A DNA stretch of 50,165 nucleotides from a virus: IMG/VR virus record IMGVR_UViG_3300025781_000014, positions 1 to 50,165 of that record. One strand, written 5' to 3'. A program made the translations under genes and the position numbers. The notes beneath the pieces are model-generated. The model saw nothing but the letters and a program-made list of their open reading frames with translations, was not told the DNA's origin and ran no database searches. Shown here piece after piece: positions 1 to 7,894 of this stretch; positions within the stretch are counted from its first letter, which is position 1; every line of letters begins with the position of its first letter.

Positions 1-33
1 GGTGTCATATTCGGTAACGTCACTTTTGTACAT
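1..33 (-). CDS. 5' end of a gene running off the window (11 residues visible)
   Basis: Start codon at 33 with a good Shine-Dalgarno (AAGGAGCAGAT before ATG) that overlaps the stop codon of the gene upstream. The visible residues are MYKSDVTEYDT; nothing can be said of function. It continues the small-gene operon that begins at the early promoter near 550. Confidence 0.6.
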   Translation of the reverse strand, partial: MYKSDVTEYDT

Positions 34-42
34 ATCTGCTCC

Positions 43-267
43 TTAGGTGTTTAGGGGGTGCGAGACAAATCTATAAAATCTAATCTGGGCTGGATCCATA
101 CCTTGCAACATGAGTTCATAATCGGCCCAACTACAGTAAGCTACTTCTCTACCATACCCGGCATAGAGCTGTTTGTTCAGTCTAGTGACCTGGGCTTTCG
201 CTACAGACTCTTTTTTGTAGTAGTGTTGGGCACCACCATATTCTTTTTCGTAGACTACATAACCCAT
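43..267 (-). CDS. hypothetical small phage protein, 74 aa
   Basis: I do not recognise this protein. It is rich in Tyr and Lys near the N terminus (YVVYEKEYGG, HYYKK) and has no signal peptide or membrane helix. It lies 8 nt downstream of the 76-aa gene and its stop codon overlaps the ribosome binding site of the next gene, so it is part of an early operon served by the promoter at 537-565. The ribosome binding site at its own start is weak (AAGAACC). Confidence 0.65.
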   Translation of the reverse strand: MGYVVYEKEYGGAQHYYKKESVAKAQVTRLNKQLYAGYGREVAYCSWADYELMLQGMDPAQIRFYRFVSHPLNT

Positions 268-275
268 AGTGGTTC

Positions 276-506
276 TTAGGCTGTTTGTTTGGATTCAAGT
301 ATCTCACACAGGATAAACTTGGCAATGTTGATCTGTTTACGCACAGCATCTTTGCTGGCGCCACCTGTCAACATTTCTTGAGCATCACTCAAAACACCCA
401 TGGCTGTCATTTCAAGACCGCTGAGTTTGGCACTGATGCCTTGTAAATAATCTCTGCGGATTTGTGCTTCTGAGATACCATAACAATTACGTTCGAATTC
501 AGTCAT
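276..506 (-). CDS. hypothetical early protein, 76 aa
   Basis: First gene after the strong early promoter at 537-565, with Shine-Dalgarno AAGGAG 4 nt before ATG. The product is predicted helical, with a hydrophobic stretch IAKFILCEIL near the C terminus that is too short and polar to be a clear membrane segment. No family was recognised. Position behind an early promoter suggests a host-takeover or accessory role, which is inference. Confidence 0.7.
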   Translation of the reverse strand: MTEFERNCYGISEAQIRRDYLQGISAKLSGLEMTAMGVLSDAQEMLTGGASKDAVRKQINIAKFILCEILESKQTA

Positions 507-536
507 TTAATGCTCCTTGTTGTTTACTATACTACT

Positions 537-565
537 ATTATAACCGATCTGTCATTTTGGGTCAA
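537..565 (-). promoter_or_regulatory. early sigma70-type promoter (family member 1)
   Basis: On the minus strand TTGACC (560-565), 17-bp spacer, TATAAT (537-542), followed by the shared downstream sequence AGTAGTATAGTAAACAA. The same arrangement recurs at 2638, 28214, 28502 and 28778. A second TTGACC just upstream overlaps the stop codon of the gene ending at 574. Confidence 0.88.
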
Positions 566-573
566 CCGTTTGG

Positions 574-792
574 TCAATCTGGATCAACAGGAATGCACAG
601 GAAATCTCTCTGATATTGCAATTTTATGTCAACCGCTTGCTGTGTCTGTGGCGTGTTTGCAACACCGGGCGGAAACATTCTGGCTTGCCAAACTGCACGC
701 AGAACTCGCTGACAGGCGTTTTGTGTGTGATAGGTGCCCAAAATGGCCGGACTAGTGCCGGCTGTGACAGCTAGGAAAATCAAAGCATACAT
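574..792 (-). CDS. hypothetical protein with hydrophobic N terminus, 72 aa
   Basis: The N terminus MYALIFLAVTAGTSPA resembles a short signal peptide or membrane anchor but lacks a basic n-region, so export is uncertain. The rest is Gln-rich with two cysteines. Start at 792 has AAGGAACC upstream and overlaps the preceding gene by 13 nt. The stop codon TGA sits within a TTGACC element just upstream of the early promoter at 537-565. Confidence 0.6.
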   Translation of the reverse strand: MYALIFLAVTAGTSPAILGTYHTQNACQRVLRAVWQARMFPPGVANTPQTQQAVDIKLQYQRDFLCIPVDPD

Positions 793-1064
793 GTCAACGG
801 TTCCTTAAAGTAAACGGTAAAAGCTCTGGCAAGATGTTTGTGCGTGTCTTGTTGCTGTTTGTGCGGTCCTCGGTAGCGGATCCGGGCTCGATAACCCAAC
901 TGCTTGAGAGCAGATCTCATGGGTTCCAGATATTGTATGGGTACCATTCTGAGATCAGGATTGTGATTGACCAAATCGTACAAGTCAACATGACCGATCA
1001 TGAACAACCGGGCTCTGAGATCTGATCTGGGCACACAGGTGTTTTGGGCATGATAAGTGTACAC
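780..1064 (-). CDS. hypothetical protein, 94 aa, GTG start
   Basis: The start GTG overlaps the stop of the glycosyltransferase gene (TAGTG), suggesting translational coupling; an internal ATG at codon 22 (MIGHVDLYDL) is an alternative start. The protein is basic (many Arg and His) with no recognised domain. It ends inside the next gene, as is usual in this compact operon. Confidence 0.6.
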   Translation of the reverse strand: MYTYHAQNTCVPRSDLRARLFMIGHVDLYDLVNHNPDLRMVPIQYLEPMRSALKQLGYRARIRYRGPHKQQQDTHKHLARAFTVYFKEPLTCML

Positions 1065-2134
1065 TAGATCAGTCCTCGCAGTTCTAGGCTGGCCACTGCT
1101 TGATCGGCGCTGGCTGACCAGGTAAATCGAGACCGTATGATTGTGCTGTTGGCCCGTGCCTTTGCGCTCAAGTCTGCATGATTGTCACGTGCCGTTTGCA
1201 AGGCCTGTTGGATGCTGGCTATCCTAGGCACCGCCCATTGTCCCCAGTCGCCATCCGGAAATGGATAGTAACTTTTGTATTCGTCACAGTCCACAGGACG
1301 CAGATTCCAGGCCACGTCCAGCACACTGGTGCGTATGGGTTTGAGAAATTCAGCATGACCCGAGTACATGGTGCTGATAATGGGCAAGCCACTGGCAGCT
1401 GCTTCTATGATGGGCAAGCCCCAGGCTTCGCCTCTGGGTGCGCTCAAGAACACATCTGCGGTGCGATACATTTCGGCTATGCTTGTGAGATCCGCATAAC
1501 CCCAGTTGAGTCGCCAGTTGTCAAATCCGTAACTCTTGATCGCAGCAATCATCTGCTGGGCCTTGGCATCACCGTTGCGGAAGTAGTCGCTTTTCATGAC
1601 CAGTTCCACGCCCGGATCATTGCCAAATGTGCGACCAAACGCTTCAAACAGCTCGGCATAGCTCTTGCGTACTTCATACTTGCCCACGATCAGGAATCTA
1701 AAAGGACGCGGTTGCTGGGATCTAGCGTGGGGATGGAACAAGGTATGATTGACACCTTCGGGCACTATGTCTATCTTGTCACTGTCGATGCCGTTGGCGA
1801 TCAAGACATCCCGTCCCCACTTGGTAGGTACCCATACCAGATCGGCCTGTTCAGCCGACCGTAACACATCGACTGGAATACGAGTGCTTTCAAAAACTAT
1901 CCACTGTATCCGGGTGCCTCGGAACAGATCGTGTATGTTCATGCCCACAAAGCTGATGGTCACATCCTGTTCGGTACTGGCACGTGCTGCCGACACTATG
2001 GCATCGGTATTCTGGAAATCCAGTTCCTGCACACAGCTACCCACAGTGTCCAGTGCCTGTATGGCATCTGCAAAGGCTGCAAAATGATTGCCAATGCCCG
2101 AACTGTTGCGTTGTCCAATTAGATTTATTCGCAT
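1064..2134 (-). CDS. glycosyltransferase, GT4 (GT-B fold) family
   Basis: Transfers a sugar from an activated (probably nucleotide) donor; acceptor unknown. 356 aa, the normal size for GT4. The N-terminal domain starts with MRINLIGQRNSSGIGNH (Gly-rich loop of the acceptor domain). The C-terminal donor domain begins at about residue 147 (FLIVGKYEVRKSY) and has the family E-x7-E element at E236-E244 (GEAWGLPIIEAA) and the SGLPIISTMYSGHAEFL donor-binding region. No signal peptide, so cytoplasmic. Phage GT4 enzymes usually modify DNA, virion glycans or host surface sugars; with several other sugar- and group-transfer genes in the window, surface modification is plausible but not shown. The gene heads a run ending near 574. 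Confidence 0.9.
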   Translation of the reverse strand: MRINLIGQRNSSGIGNHFAAFADAIQALDTVGSCVQELDFQNTDAIVSAARASTEQDVTISFVGMNIHDLFRGTRIQWIVFESTRIPVDVLRSAEQADLVWVPTKWGRDVLIANGIDSDKIDIVPEGVNHTLFHPHARSQQPRPFRFLIVGKYEVRKSYAELFEAFGRTFGNDPGVELVMKSDYFRNGDAKAQQMIAAIKSYGFDNWRLNWGYADLTSIAEMYRTADVFLSAPRGEAWGLPIIEAAASGLPIISTMYSGHAEFLKPIRTSVLDVAWNLRPVDCDEYKSYYPFPDGDWGQWAVPRIASIQQALQTARDNHADLSAKARANSTIIRSRFTWSASADQAVASLELRGLI

Positions 2135-2174
2135 GAGCTATTCTAGATCCAGCAAGATTGTGATTGTGTACATG

Positions 2175-2609
2175 TCAGTTGGCTTCGAATGCGACTCGCA
2201 CCTGTTCGTTGAATTCGGCACGGATCTCAGCAGCCTGTTTGGCTGTGAGTTTTTCAAACTTGACCGTGGCACCAGTCAACTTGACCTTGGCCATGTTTGG
2301 TACTGTTACTTTGACCGGATTGCGTGGCTTTTTTTGAGCTTGTGGCTTGGCTGACGGGTTCTTATCTTGTATCAACCCTTCCAATAAAGCCGTTGCTTCA
2401 ACATTATTGAAATCTGGATAACTGACAGCCAAGTTAGTGAGCACAAACCGAGCAGCATCATTCTTGGTCATTTCTGTAGGCAATGCAAGGATAACCACAT
2501 CAGTGTCGCCCAGTTTACGCAACTGATCGATACGTTTGACGTCGTTGGCAGTACGGAATTTTAACTCACCATTCAAACGACTAAAACCTGCAAATTGAAC
2601 TGTTGTCAT
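2175..2609 (-). CDS. hypothetical early protein, 144 aa
   Basis: Immediately downstream of the early promoter at 2638-2666, with Shine-Dalgarno AAGGAG before ATG. The N-terminal part (to about residue 75) is mixed alpha/beta. A Lys/Pro/Gln-rich linker (about 80-100) leads to a helical C-terminal segment with KLTAKQAAEIRAEFNEQVR. No family recognised. Confidence 0.7.
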   Translation of the reverse strand: MTTVQFAGFSRLNGELKFRTANDVKRIDQLRKLGDTDVVILALPTEMTKNDAARFVLTNLAVSYPDFNNVEATALLEGLIQDKNPSAKPQAQKKPRNPVKVTVPNMAKVKLTGATVKFEKLTAKQAAEIRAEFNEQVRVAFEAN

Positions 2610-2637
2610 ATCTACTCCTTATTGTTAATATACTACT

Positions 2638-2666
2638 ATTATAACCGAAATGCCGTTTTGGGTCAA
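2638..2666 (-). promoter_or_regulatory. early sigma70-type promoter (family member 2)
   Basis: TTGACC (2661-2666), 17 bp, TATAAT (2638-2643), then AGTAGTATA as in the other members. Its -35 box contains the TGA stop codon of the small open frame at 2663-2809. Confidence 0.88.
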
Positions 2667-2809
2667 CCAAAATCCACACGATTCTTGTGTTTTTCTTGGC
2701 GACGATATAGGTTTTTGGGCTCCACACGCTGGGGGCGGAATGGAGTGTTGCGAATAAACAACACCATGTGTGACCGGGTTCGACGTGGTTTTTGCTGGAT
2801 TTTTATCAT
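2663..2809 (-). CDS. possible 48-aa very basic early peptide
   Basis: An ATG-initiated frame of 48 codons, rich in Arg and Lys (RRTRSH, NLYRRQEKHKNR). It begins 6 nt downstream of the -10 of a plausible promoter (2816-2844) and stops exactly inside the -35 box of the next promoter, the same stop/promoter overlap seen for the gene ending at 28527. There is no visible Shine-Dalgarno, so translation may be leaderless or the frame may not be expressed. Small basic early peptides are common in T4-like phages; the function is unknown. Confidence 0.42.
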   Translation of the reverse strand: MIKIQQKPRRTRSHMVLFIRNTPFRPQRVEPKNLYRRQEKHKNRVDFG

Positions 2810-2815
2810 AATATT

Positions 2816-2844
2816 AGTATATTATAATAGCCATTTTGAGTCAA
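2816..2844 (-). promoter_or_regulatory. probable sigma70-type promoter
   Basis: TTGACT (2839-2844), 17-bp spacer starting CAAAATGG as in the early family, and TATACT (2816-2821). It lies at the end of the beta-rich protein gene and points to the 48-codon frame. Confidence 0.6.
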
Positions 2845-3305
2845 TCATAAATCCAACCCAGATTTTGCACATGGTGTATCCAGCTGAAAACAGGTACACC
2901 AAATGTCAGCGTCCACTTGCCATTCCACCCCAAATAGGTATTCAGACTAAGCTGTTGCTCTAGTACAACACCTTGATTGCGTTGTTGGGTTGCCCATGGT
3001 TCGGGATATACAGGCTCATAGATGCCAGCCCACGCAAATTTAGGATCTGTGATATCAAAAAAACTCACAGATTCTATGACCACGGCTTTGTCCAAAATTT
3101 GATCTGGAATACAATCTTGATCAGTCTTGTTTAAAAATTCCACGCTTAGACAGACTGGCTGATCAGTTTCAAACTCAAAATCAAATTTGGTAGTTTCTGT
3201 CAACCAAATTTTGGTCAGATCGGGTTCAATACCTACCCGTATCTGCGGCGGTTCGGCGTGCCAGATGGGTCGTAATACCACCGACAGTTTAACTGGATAT
3301 GTCAT
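2841..3305 (-). CDS. hypothetical beta-rich protein next to the radical SAM gene, 154 aa
   Basis: Start chosen at MTYPVKLSVVL because this ATG lies within the last codons of the radical SAM gene (17-nt overlap) and the upstream part of the frame is clearly that gene in another frame. Alternating hydrophobic residues (KLSVVLRPIW, KFDFEFETD, KWTLTFGVPVF) suggest a beta-sandwich; there is no signal peptide. No family recognised. Tight coupling with the radical SAM gene suggests a substrate or partner, which is inference. Confidence 0.65.
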   Translation of the reverse strand: MTYPVKLSVVLRPIWHAEPPQIRVGIEPDLTKIWLTETTKFDFEFETDQPVCLSVEFLNKTDQDCIPDQILDKAVVIESVSFFDITDPKFAWAGIYEPVYPEPWATQQRNQGVVLEQQLSLNTYLGWNGKWTLTFGVPVFSWIHHVQNLGWIYD

Positions 3306-4611
3306 AGGTGTGTTGCGACAGTATGTTTTGTAATTCAGGAAACAGGAGCATGGCGTCGTGCCCGTACACACGATCCCAACGTTCGCAATGGCGAGTCATC
3401 AATTCCAACTGCTGATCACTGTCGGGCGGTGTCGCGGTTTTCAGTAGATTCAAACACAGTTTGGCCTGTTCCTTGATTATTTTTTTGTAGTTGTGCGGAT
3501 CACTGGCATTGTAATCACCACCAATTTCCACATCTTCAATCGATTCCAGGAATGTTTCAAACTGCGGTCGATACAGTTGTTTTATCTCAGAAGGCAATAT
3601 CTCCACACTCAAAAATCTAGGCGTCTGACAGATCAGGCCTTTTACAATCAATTCGCGATCCAGAGCATACTGTAACAGTCCAACATAGGACCCAATAGTC
3701 AGCAGACTTATTGCCGGTCTCAACGTCAGTGTGATCGAGCTGTTGTTGCAATAATCAAGATAAAGTTGAATGTTCTCCAAAACTTGTGCAGTATCTGTGC
3801 CTTGACGAGTGTACGAATTACGAGCGTCCAGAGTTTCTATACTGACCTCAATGCCCACGCGACGGAATTGTTTCAGTTTGTTTAACAAATCAGGCTTGAA
3901 CACAGTGCCATTGGAAACAAAACTGAAACACAGATCAAATTTTTCATGCTCGATCATGGTATCTACCAGATCCTCCATTCTCGGAGTCAACAAGGTCTCA
4001 CCACCCATAAAATGCAGGTTGGTCAGTTGTGGTATTTCCAACAACTGCTGTTTGAAATCGTTCCAGACTGACTGGTCCTTGGTCCAGTCAGTGCCCAGAT
4101 ATGATCTACTGGATTCTATGCCCCACTTGACCTGCTGACTGGCAATGGTGCTACTGGCTTCGGGTCCGCACATTTTACAAGCCAAATTGCAAAAATTTCC
4201 TAGATCAATATGCAAATCTATTGGATGCCTGGTAGAATAACCGTCATGGTCGGCACTGTAAGAAAAATGTTTGTAACCAGGACTTTGTGGAAAACTGTCA
4301 TTAAACGCAGTACGAGTAAAGATTACGCTCTTTTGATTGCTTTTGAAACGCCGGCTGTTACCGCCATGATCCTCCTCACTATAACAACGACTGCACTGAG
4401 AAACCTTGCTTGATCCTAAAATGCTGTTGCGAAAATTTCGTACTGGCTCGCTGTTGAACCATTCCATGATGGTCATGTGTTTGATATTGTATTGTGTCTG
4501 ATCTGGCGAATACAGTTTGTGAGATTCTTGGCAACAGATTCCTAGACTACCATCCCAATAGACATGGAGTTCGTACCATGGAGAGTTGCAAAATATAGAT
4601 TGATTGGGCAT
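3289..4611 (-). CDS. radical SAM protein with SPASM/twitch-like cysteines
   Basis: A 440-aa cytoplasmic enzyme expected to bind a [4Fe-4S] cluster and cleave S-adenosylmethionine to make a 5'-deoxyadenosyl radical. The cluster motif CNLACKMC (C141, C145, C148) is the canonical CX3CX2C. Downstream, LHFMGGETLL and LCFSFVSNGT match the GGE and beta-strand motifs of the family. Extra cysteines at C8, C26, C27, C73 and C76 sit N-terminal to the core, in segments (YWDGSLGICCQE) like those of twitch/SPASM auxiliary-cluster domains, here placed before rather than after the core. Such proteins often modify peptides or sugars; the substrate is unknown. The phage also encodes Fe-S assembly proteins (iscU, A-type carrier), which could support it. 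Confidence 0.88.
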   Translation of the reverse strand: MPNQSIFCNSPWYELHVYWDGSLGICCQESHKLYSPDQTQYNIKHMTIMEWFNSEPVRNFRNSILGSSKVSQCSRCYSEEDHGGNSRRFKSNQKSVIFTRTAFNDSFPQSPGYKHFSYSADHDGYSTRHPIDLHIDLGNFCNLACKMCGPEASSTIASQQVKWGIESSRSYLGTDWTKDQSVWNDFKQQLLEIPQLTNLHFMGGETLLTPRMEDLVDTMIEHEKFDLCFSFVSNGTVFKPDLLNKLKQFRRVGIEVSIETLDARNSYTRQGTDTAQVLENIQLYLDYCNNSSITLTLRPAISLLTIGSYVGLLQYALDRELIVKGLICQTPRFLSVEILPSEIKQLYRPQFETFLESIEDVEIGGDYNASDPHNYKKIIKEQAKLCLNLLKTATPPDSDQQLELMTRHCERWDRVYGHDAMLLFPELQNILSQHTYDISS

Positions 4612-4661
4612 GTGTAGTAGTTGGTGGTGAATTTGAACTAGTATATAGTTGATCTTCCATA

Positions 4662-4690
4662 AGTATATTATACTTAATTGAAAAAATCAA
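4662..4690 (-). promoter_or_regulatory. probable promoter for the radical SAM gene, in a divergent intergenic region
   Basis: TTGATT (4685-4690), 17 bp, TATACT (4662-4667) on the minus strand, about 50 nt before the radical SAM start. The 79-bp region 4612-4690 separates divergent genes. A plus-strand TATACT at 4669-4674 has no well-placed -35 box. Confidence 0.5.
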
Positions 4691-6244
4691 ATGCGCGATC
4701 TTTTAAACTTACTCGATAATCTGGCCGAAAGCCGCGGACTCAGTGGCCGTAAACCTGGTGCTGTGTACAAGCGAGGAGATAATCCAGATGACCAAATCGT
4801 TTTCCAAAATCTCACATTCTATCCCAAAGTAGGCAATTATGCCACTCGAGAAGAAACAGAAAGTGTTTTTGATCAGGTCCAAGCAGAGATCGGTCATCCC
4901 ATTGAGCAGGTCAATCAACCTAGCAACAGCAATCGAGCATTTGCCATTGCAACATTTGATACCGCGGTTGGCACACGCTATCTGGCCAAATTCGCACAAA
5001 CCATCAAACCTGTCCACGATCAAAACAAATTCTTCCAAACCGATGACATACCAGGCGGATTCAGCCAAGGTGATGCTCGTGGCAGCAAAGAAAAAGCAGG
5101 TTACAAGCCCAGCGATGTTTTGACCGAATTCAAGAGCCAAACTCCCGAATCCATCCTGGTACAGATTGGAGATAGGTTTGGATTGGACAGCGCAGAATAT
5201 CGTGCCGCTGAAATAGTTTCTAGCGCCGACAGTTTTCCAGTCACAGTGCCAGCCGGTAACATGGATTTTGCCGGCTTCAGAGATTACTTTTGCGAAATGC
5301 TACAACCTATAGTACTGATACGTGGTATTCCGGTACGAGGAAACGCTGCCAAGGCTGCCGAGGTATTCATGGATGGGTCATTTGCAGATTGTGTGGTCAG
5401 TTTCAATCAATCGGTTTCAGGAAATCTCTACGACAGTCTCTTGATCAATCCTGCTGGCAAGCAGATCAAGTTGAGCTCAAAAGGGGCCAAGGGTGCCATG
5501 GCATCCAGCGTAAATCTATTAAAAAGTGTGCGCGAACTTGAAGCAGCCGGTATGACACAATTTAGAGAACAGTATGCTGATACCATAGACATTTTGGAAA
5601 CTATAGATCGAGGGGATCACAACACTGGTCCATTAGAGCTGGCCATAGATTTAGGCATGATCACCCAGGCAGAAGCCAAACAAGTCATGGACTTGACAAA
5701 ATACAGCGGGGACCCAAACTTTGATATTGATCAAGTACCGGGGCTAAGTGTCAATCTCAAAAAAATCTATCACGACCGCACCGCTGACGATGCCAGCAAG
5801 ATCATACCAATCAATCACATGGTGTCCAGTATTGCCTACAAAGTCTGCAACGAGATCAATACCAAGACCAATTTCAGTGAGGCTGCTGCTGATATCTTGA
5901 ACAATTCAGCCTTTGTGCAGATGTATACCGAAGCCAAAAAAGGTCGAGACGAGTTTGTGATCCAGGGATTCAACACAGTATGGCCCAGCAAGCTGTTTAC
6001 CGAAGTTACCCTTGAGGCATCCAAGAGTTACAGCTCAACTGCCAGTTCGGGCGGCAAACTGGTATTCAATATCAACAAGGAACCCAAGGCTGTACCTAAC
6101 AAAGAAGACTCTGCCACTACAGGTAGTGCTGATAAAGCCGGCGAGCTGGTTGATTATATTCCGCCCAGAAGCTCAGTTAAGGCCACAGGCGATAACGGAC
6201 GTTTGGGTACTGAAAAGTCTCTGGGACGCAAGCGCCAACGTTGA
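4691..6244 (+). CDS. large hypothetical phage protein, 517 aa
   Basis: One of few plus-strand genes and convergent with clpP, with only one base between the two stop codons. Mostly alpha/beta with no signal peptide. A segment around residues 225-275 (FADCVVSF, then INPAGKQIKLSSKGAKGA) faintly resembles the D...(x)K core of PD-(D/E)XK nucleases, but the match is too weak to assign. The last 60 residues are Ser/Gly/Lys-rich and end in RKRQR, probably disordered. No clear Shine-Dalgarno precedes the ATG. It may be a nuclease or a virion protein. Confidence 0.75.
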   Translation: MRDLLNLLDNLAESRGLSGRKPGAVYKRGDNPDDQIVFQNLTFYPKVGNYATREETESVFDQVQAEIGHPIEQVNQPSNSNRAFAIATFDTAVGTRYLAKFAQTIKPVHDQNKFFQTDDIPGGFSQGDARGSKEKAGYKPSDVLTEFKSQTPESILVQIGDRFGLDSAEYRAAEIVSSADSFPVTVPAGNMDFAGFRDYFCEMLQPIVLIRGIPVRGNAAKAAEVFMDGSFADCVVSFNQSVSGNLYDSLLINPAGKQIKLSSKGAKGAMASSVNLLKSVRELEAAGMTQFREQYADTIDILETIDRGDHNTGPLELAIDLGMITQAEAKQVMDLTKYSGDPNFDIDQVPGLSVNLKKIYHDRTADDASKIIPINHMVSSIAYKVCNEINTKTNFSEAAADILNNSAFVQMYTEAKKGRDEFVIQGFNTVWPSKLFTEVTLEASKSYSSTASSGGKLVFNINKEPKAVPNKEDSATTGSADKAGELVDYIPPRSSVKATGDNGRLGTEKSLGRKRQR

Positions 6245-6245
6245 T

Positions 6246-6821
6246 CTACTTGCCCAGATCCGACACATAATCGCAGATACCCAGTGCCAGTGCTTCGTTG
6301 GCACTGAGCCATACATCTGTGGCCGGCAACAGTCGTTCCCGTATCACACTGTCATCCAGTCCCGTGGTTGCTTTGTACAGTTCAATCATGCGAGTCTGGC
6401 ATAAGTCAAATTCCTTGGTCATGGAAAACAGTTCATGATGTTTGCCTTCAGTTCCCCAACTATACTGATGACTCAAGATTGATGTGTTGGGTGTAAGCAC
6501 CCGTCGACCCCGAGTACCTGCCAGAAATATCATGAGTCCACAACTGGCTATCTGACCCAGACCCACTGTCTTGACTGGAATCTTGCTGGACTGCATGATA
6601 TCGATCAGGGCAAACGCTGGTTCCATTTCGCCTCCTGGACTGCATATCATGAGCAACAGTTCTTTTTTCTTTTTCTTGACTGCATGATTTTCGACCAAGA
6701 TCCATTCGGCTATGGGCTTGACAGTTTCAGCTGAAACATCGCCCATGAATATGTACATGCCAACATCTTGCAACTGTTGGCTAGCATCTTTGATGCTGTC
6801 TAGTTCGTTTGAAGCGGGCAT
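6246..6821 (-). CDS. clpP: ClpP-like serine protease subunit
   Basis: Proteolytic subunit that with an AAA+ unfoldase degrades proteins in the cytoplasm. 191 aa from the chosen ATG, which has Shine-Dalgarno CAGGAG 6 nt upstream; an in-frame ATG nine codons earlier lacks one. The triad is intact: Ser93 in GQIASCGLMIF, His118 in ILSHQYSWG, Asp169 in ATDVWLSANEAL. The substrate-binding SPGG is at 61-64. A Lys-rich insert (VKKKKKELLL) replaces the usual short loop before it. A TATAAT-like element lies just upstream. The phage also encodes ClpX and ClpS, so a dedicated protease is likely; it could also form mixed particles with the host ClpXP. Confidence 0.92.
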   Translation of the reverse strand: MPASNELDSIKDASQQLQDVGMYIFMGDVSAETVKPIAEWILVENHAVKKKKKELLLMICSPGGEMEPAFALIDIMQSSKIPVKTVGLGQIASCGLMIFLAGTRGRRVLTPNTSILSHQYSWGTEGKHHELFSMTKEFDLCQTRMIELYKATTGLDDSVIRERLLPATDVWLSANEALALGICDYVSDLGK

Positions 6822-6876
6822 GTGATCTCCTGATGGTAGTGTATCCATATATTATAATGGATTTTTAAACTATTTG

Positions 6877-7893
6877 CTACTGATTACGACCATATAGCAT
6901 GGGTTTTGAACATTCTGTCAATCTAACTACCTGTAGCTCTACTCGTCCCAGATCACTCACAGTCAGTCCTTGTACTGGCAGAGTTATTTCACTGCGCAAT
7001 CGCATGCCAGGATTTAACCACACACCAGTTGTTGGCAGTTCCACAAAGTAGTGCGCAAGATTGGAGTTGCTGTGAGTCAAGGCCACGTAATCCAGGCAGT
7101 CCTGGTACACCACGTGGCCGGTCTGGCTCTGTATGGTCACTAGCACCCGCGGCTGGCTCTGCACCAAATGCTCATATAATAAATCCTGGGTGAGCCGATC
7201 AGTTTCACATCCGTTCCAACCGCAAGTGCTCACTGTTTTTAATGCCGTGGTATAGCTGTCCACATAGCGACGGTTCCATCGCAGTTCAAAAGGTATGACC
7301 AATTCGGGCACACGCGATTGAGTGATCTCGGTACGGGTGGTCTTGAGCTCGATATCAAAACTGCGACGCGGAAAGTCGTTCAACACTGTGCCCAGGACTC
7401 GGTCGCCTTGCGATCTTGAATATTCGGCTGTGTCAATTGACACCGATGCCCGATTGCCGTCGATCTGTCCTGCTGTCCGATCCTGTGCCAACAAGCGTTC
7501 AGCCAGATTGGTTCGTTGTATCCATACCTGCATGCGTACACGATATCCCGGAGTGCCTGGCACAGTGTCCATTATTTTGTAATGATCCACAAATCCGGCT
7601 GCATACGAAATCACTTCATCGCGCCGGATATGACTGTTGACCGATTGGGTCTCAGAGGCTATCACTGTGCCCAACGCCTGCTCAACGGCCAGTCTAAATC
7701 CGTTGAGCCTGGCTTCTTGGGCATCGACACCTTGTCCTTCTACTTCGATATAGTACAATCGTTTGCTGTCCAACAAGATCCATTGCCCCACAGTCATGAC
7801 TATGCCAAACGGTGTAGGAGCCAAGGCAGACCATTGTGCTTGCGCCGAGCACATCATAGCTGTGGTAGTCAACGCCAGTATCAATCTGCGCAT
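6877..7893 (-). CDS. exported protein with FlgT/LPP20-like N-terminal region
   Basis: 338 aa. A clear Sec signal peptide is followed by a mature protein starting near residue 20 (MMCSAQA cleavage). Residues about 50-110 (YIEVEGQGVDAQEARLNG, AVEQALGTVIASETQ) resemble the N-terminal domain of the flagellar FlgT / LPP20 lipoprotein group; the remainder is beta-rich with a cysteine pair (CGWNGC). Expected in the periplasm. It follows the lipoprotein gene by one base and both have this LPP20-like pattern, so the two probably act together at the envelope. No phage role is known to me. Confidence 0.7.
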   Translation of the reverse strand: MRRLILALTTTAMMCSAQAQWSALAPTPFGIVMTVGQWILLDSKRLYYIEVEGQGVDAQEARLNGFRLAVEQALGTVIASETQSVNSHIRRDEVISYAAGFVDHYKIMDTVPGTPGYRVRMQVWIQRTNLAERLLAQDRTAGQIDGNRASVSIDTAEYSRSQGDRVLGTVLNDFPRRSFDIELKTTRTEITQSRVPELVIPFELRWNRRYVDSYTTALKTVSTCGWNGCETDRLTQDLLYEHLVQSQPRVLVTIQSQTGHVVYQDCLDYVALTHSNSNLAHYFVELPTTGVWLNPGMRLRSEITLPVQGLTVSDLGRVELQVVRLTECSKPMLYGRNQ

Positions 7894-7894
7894 G

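Noticed and set aside
1178-1864. 228-codon plus-strand frame inside the glycosyltransferase gene
   Set aside because: It is antisense to a clear GT4 gene, has no ribosome binding site and no domain.
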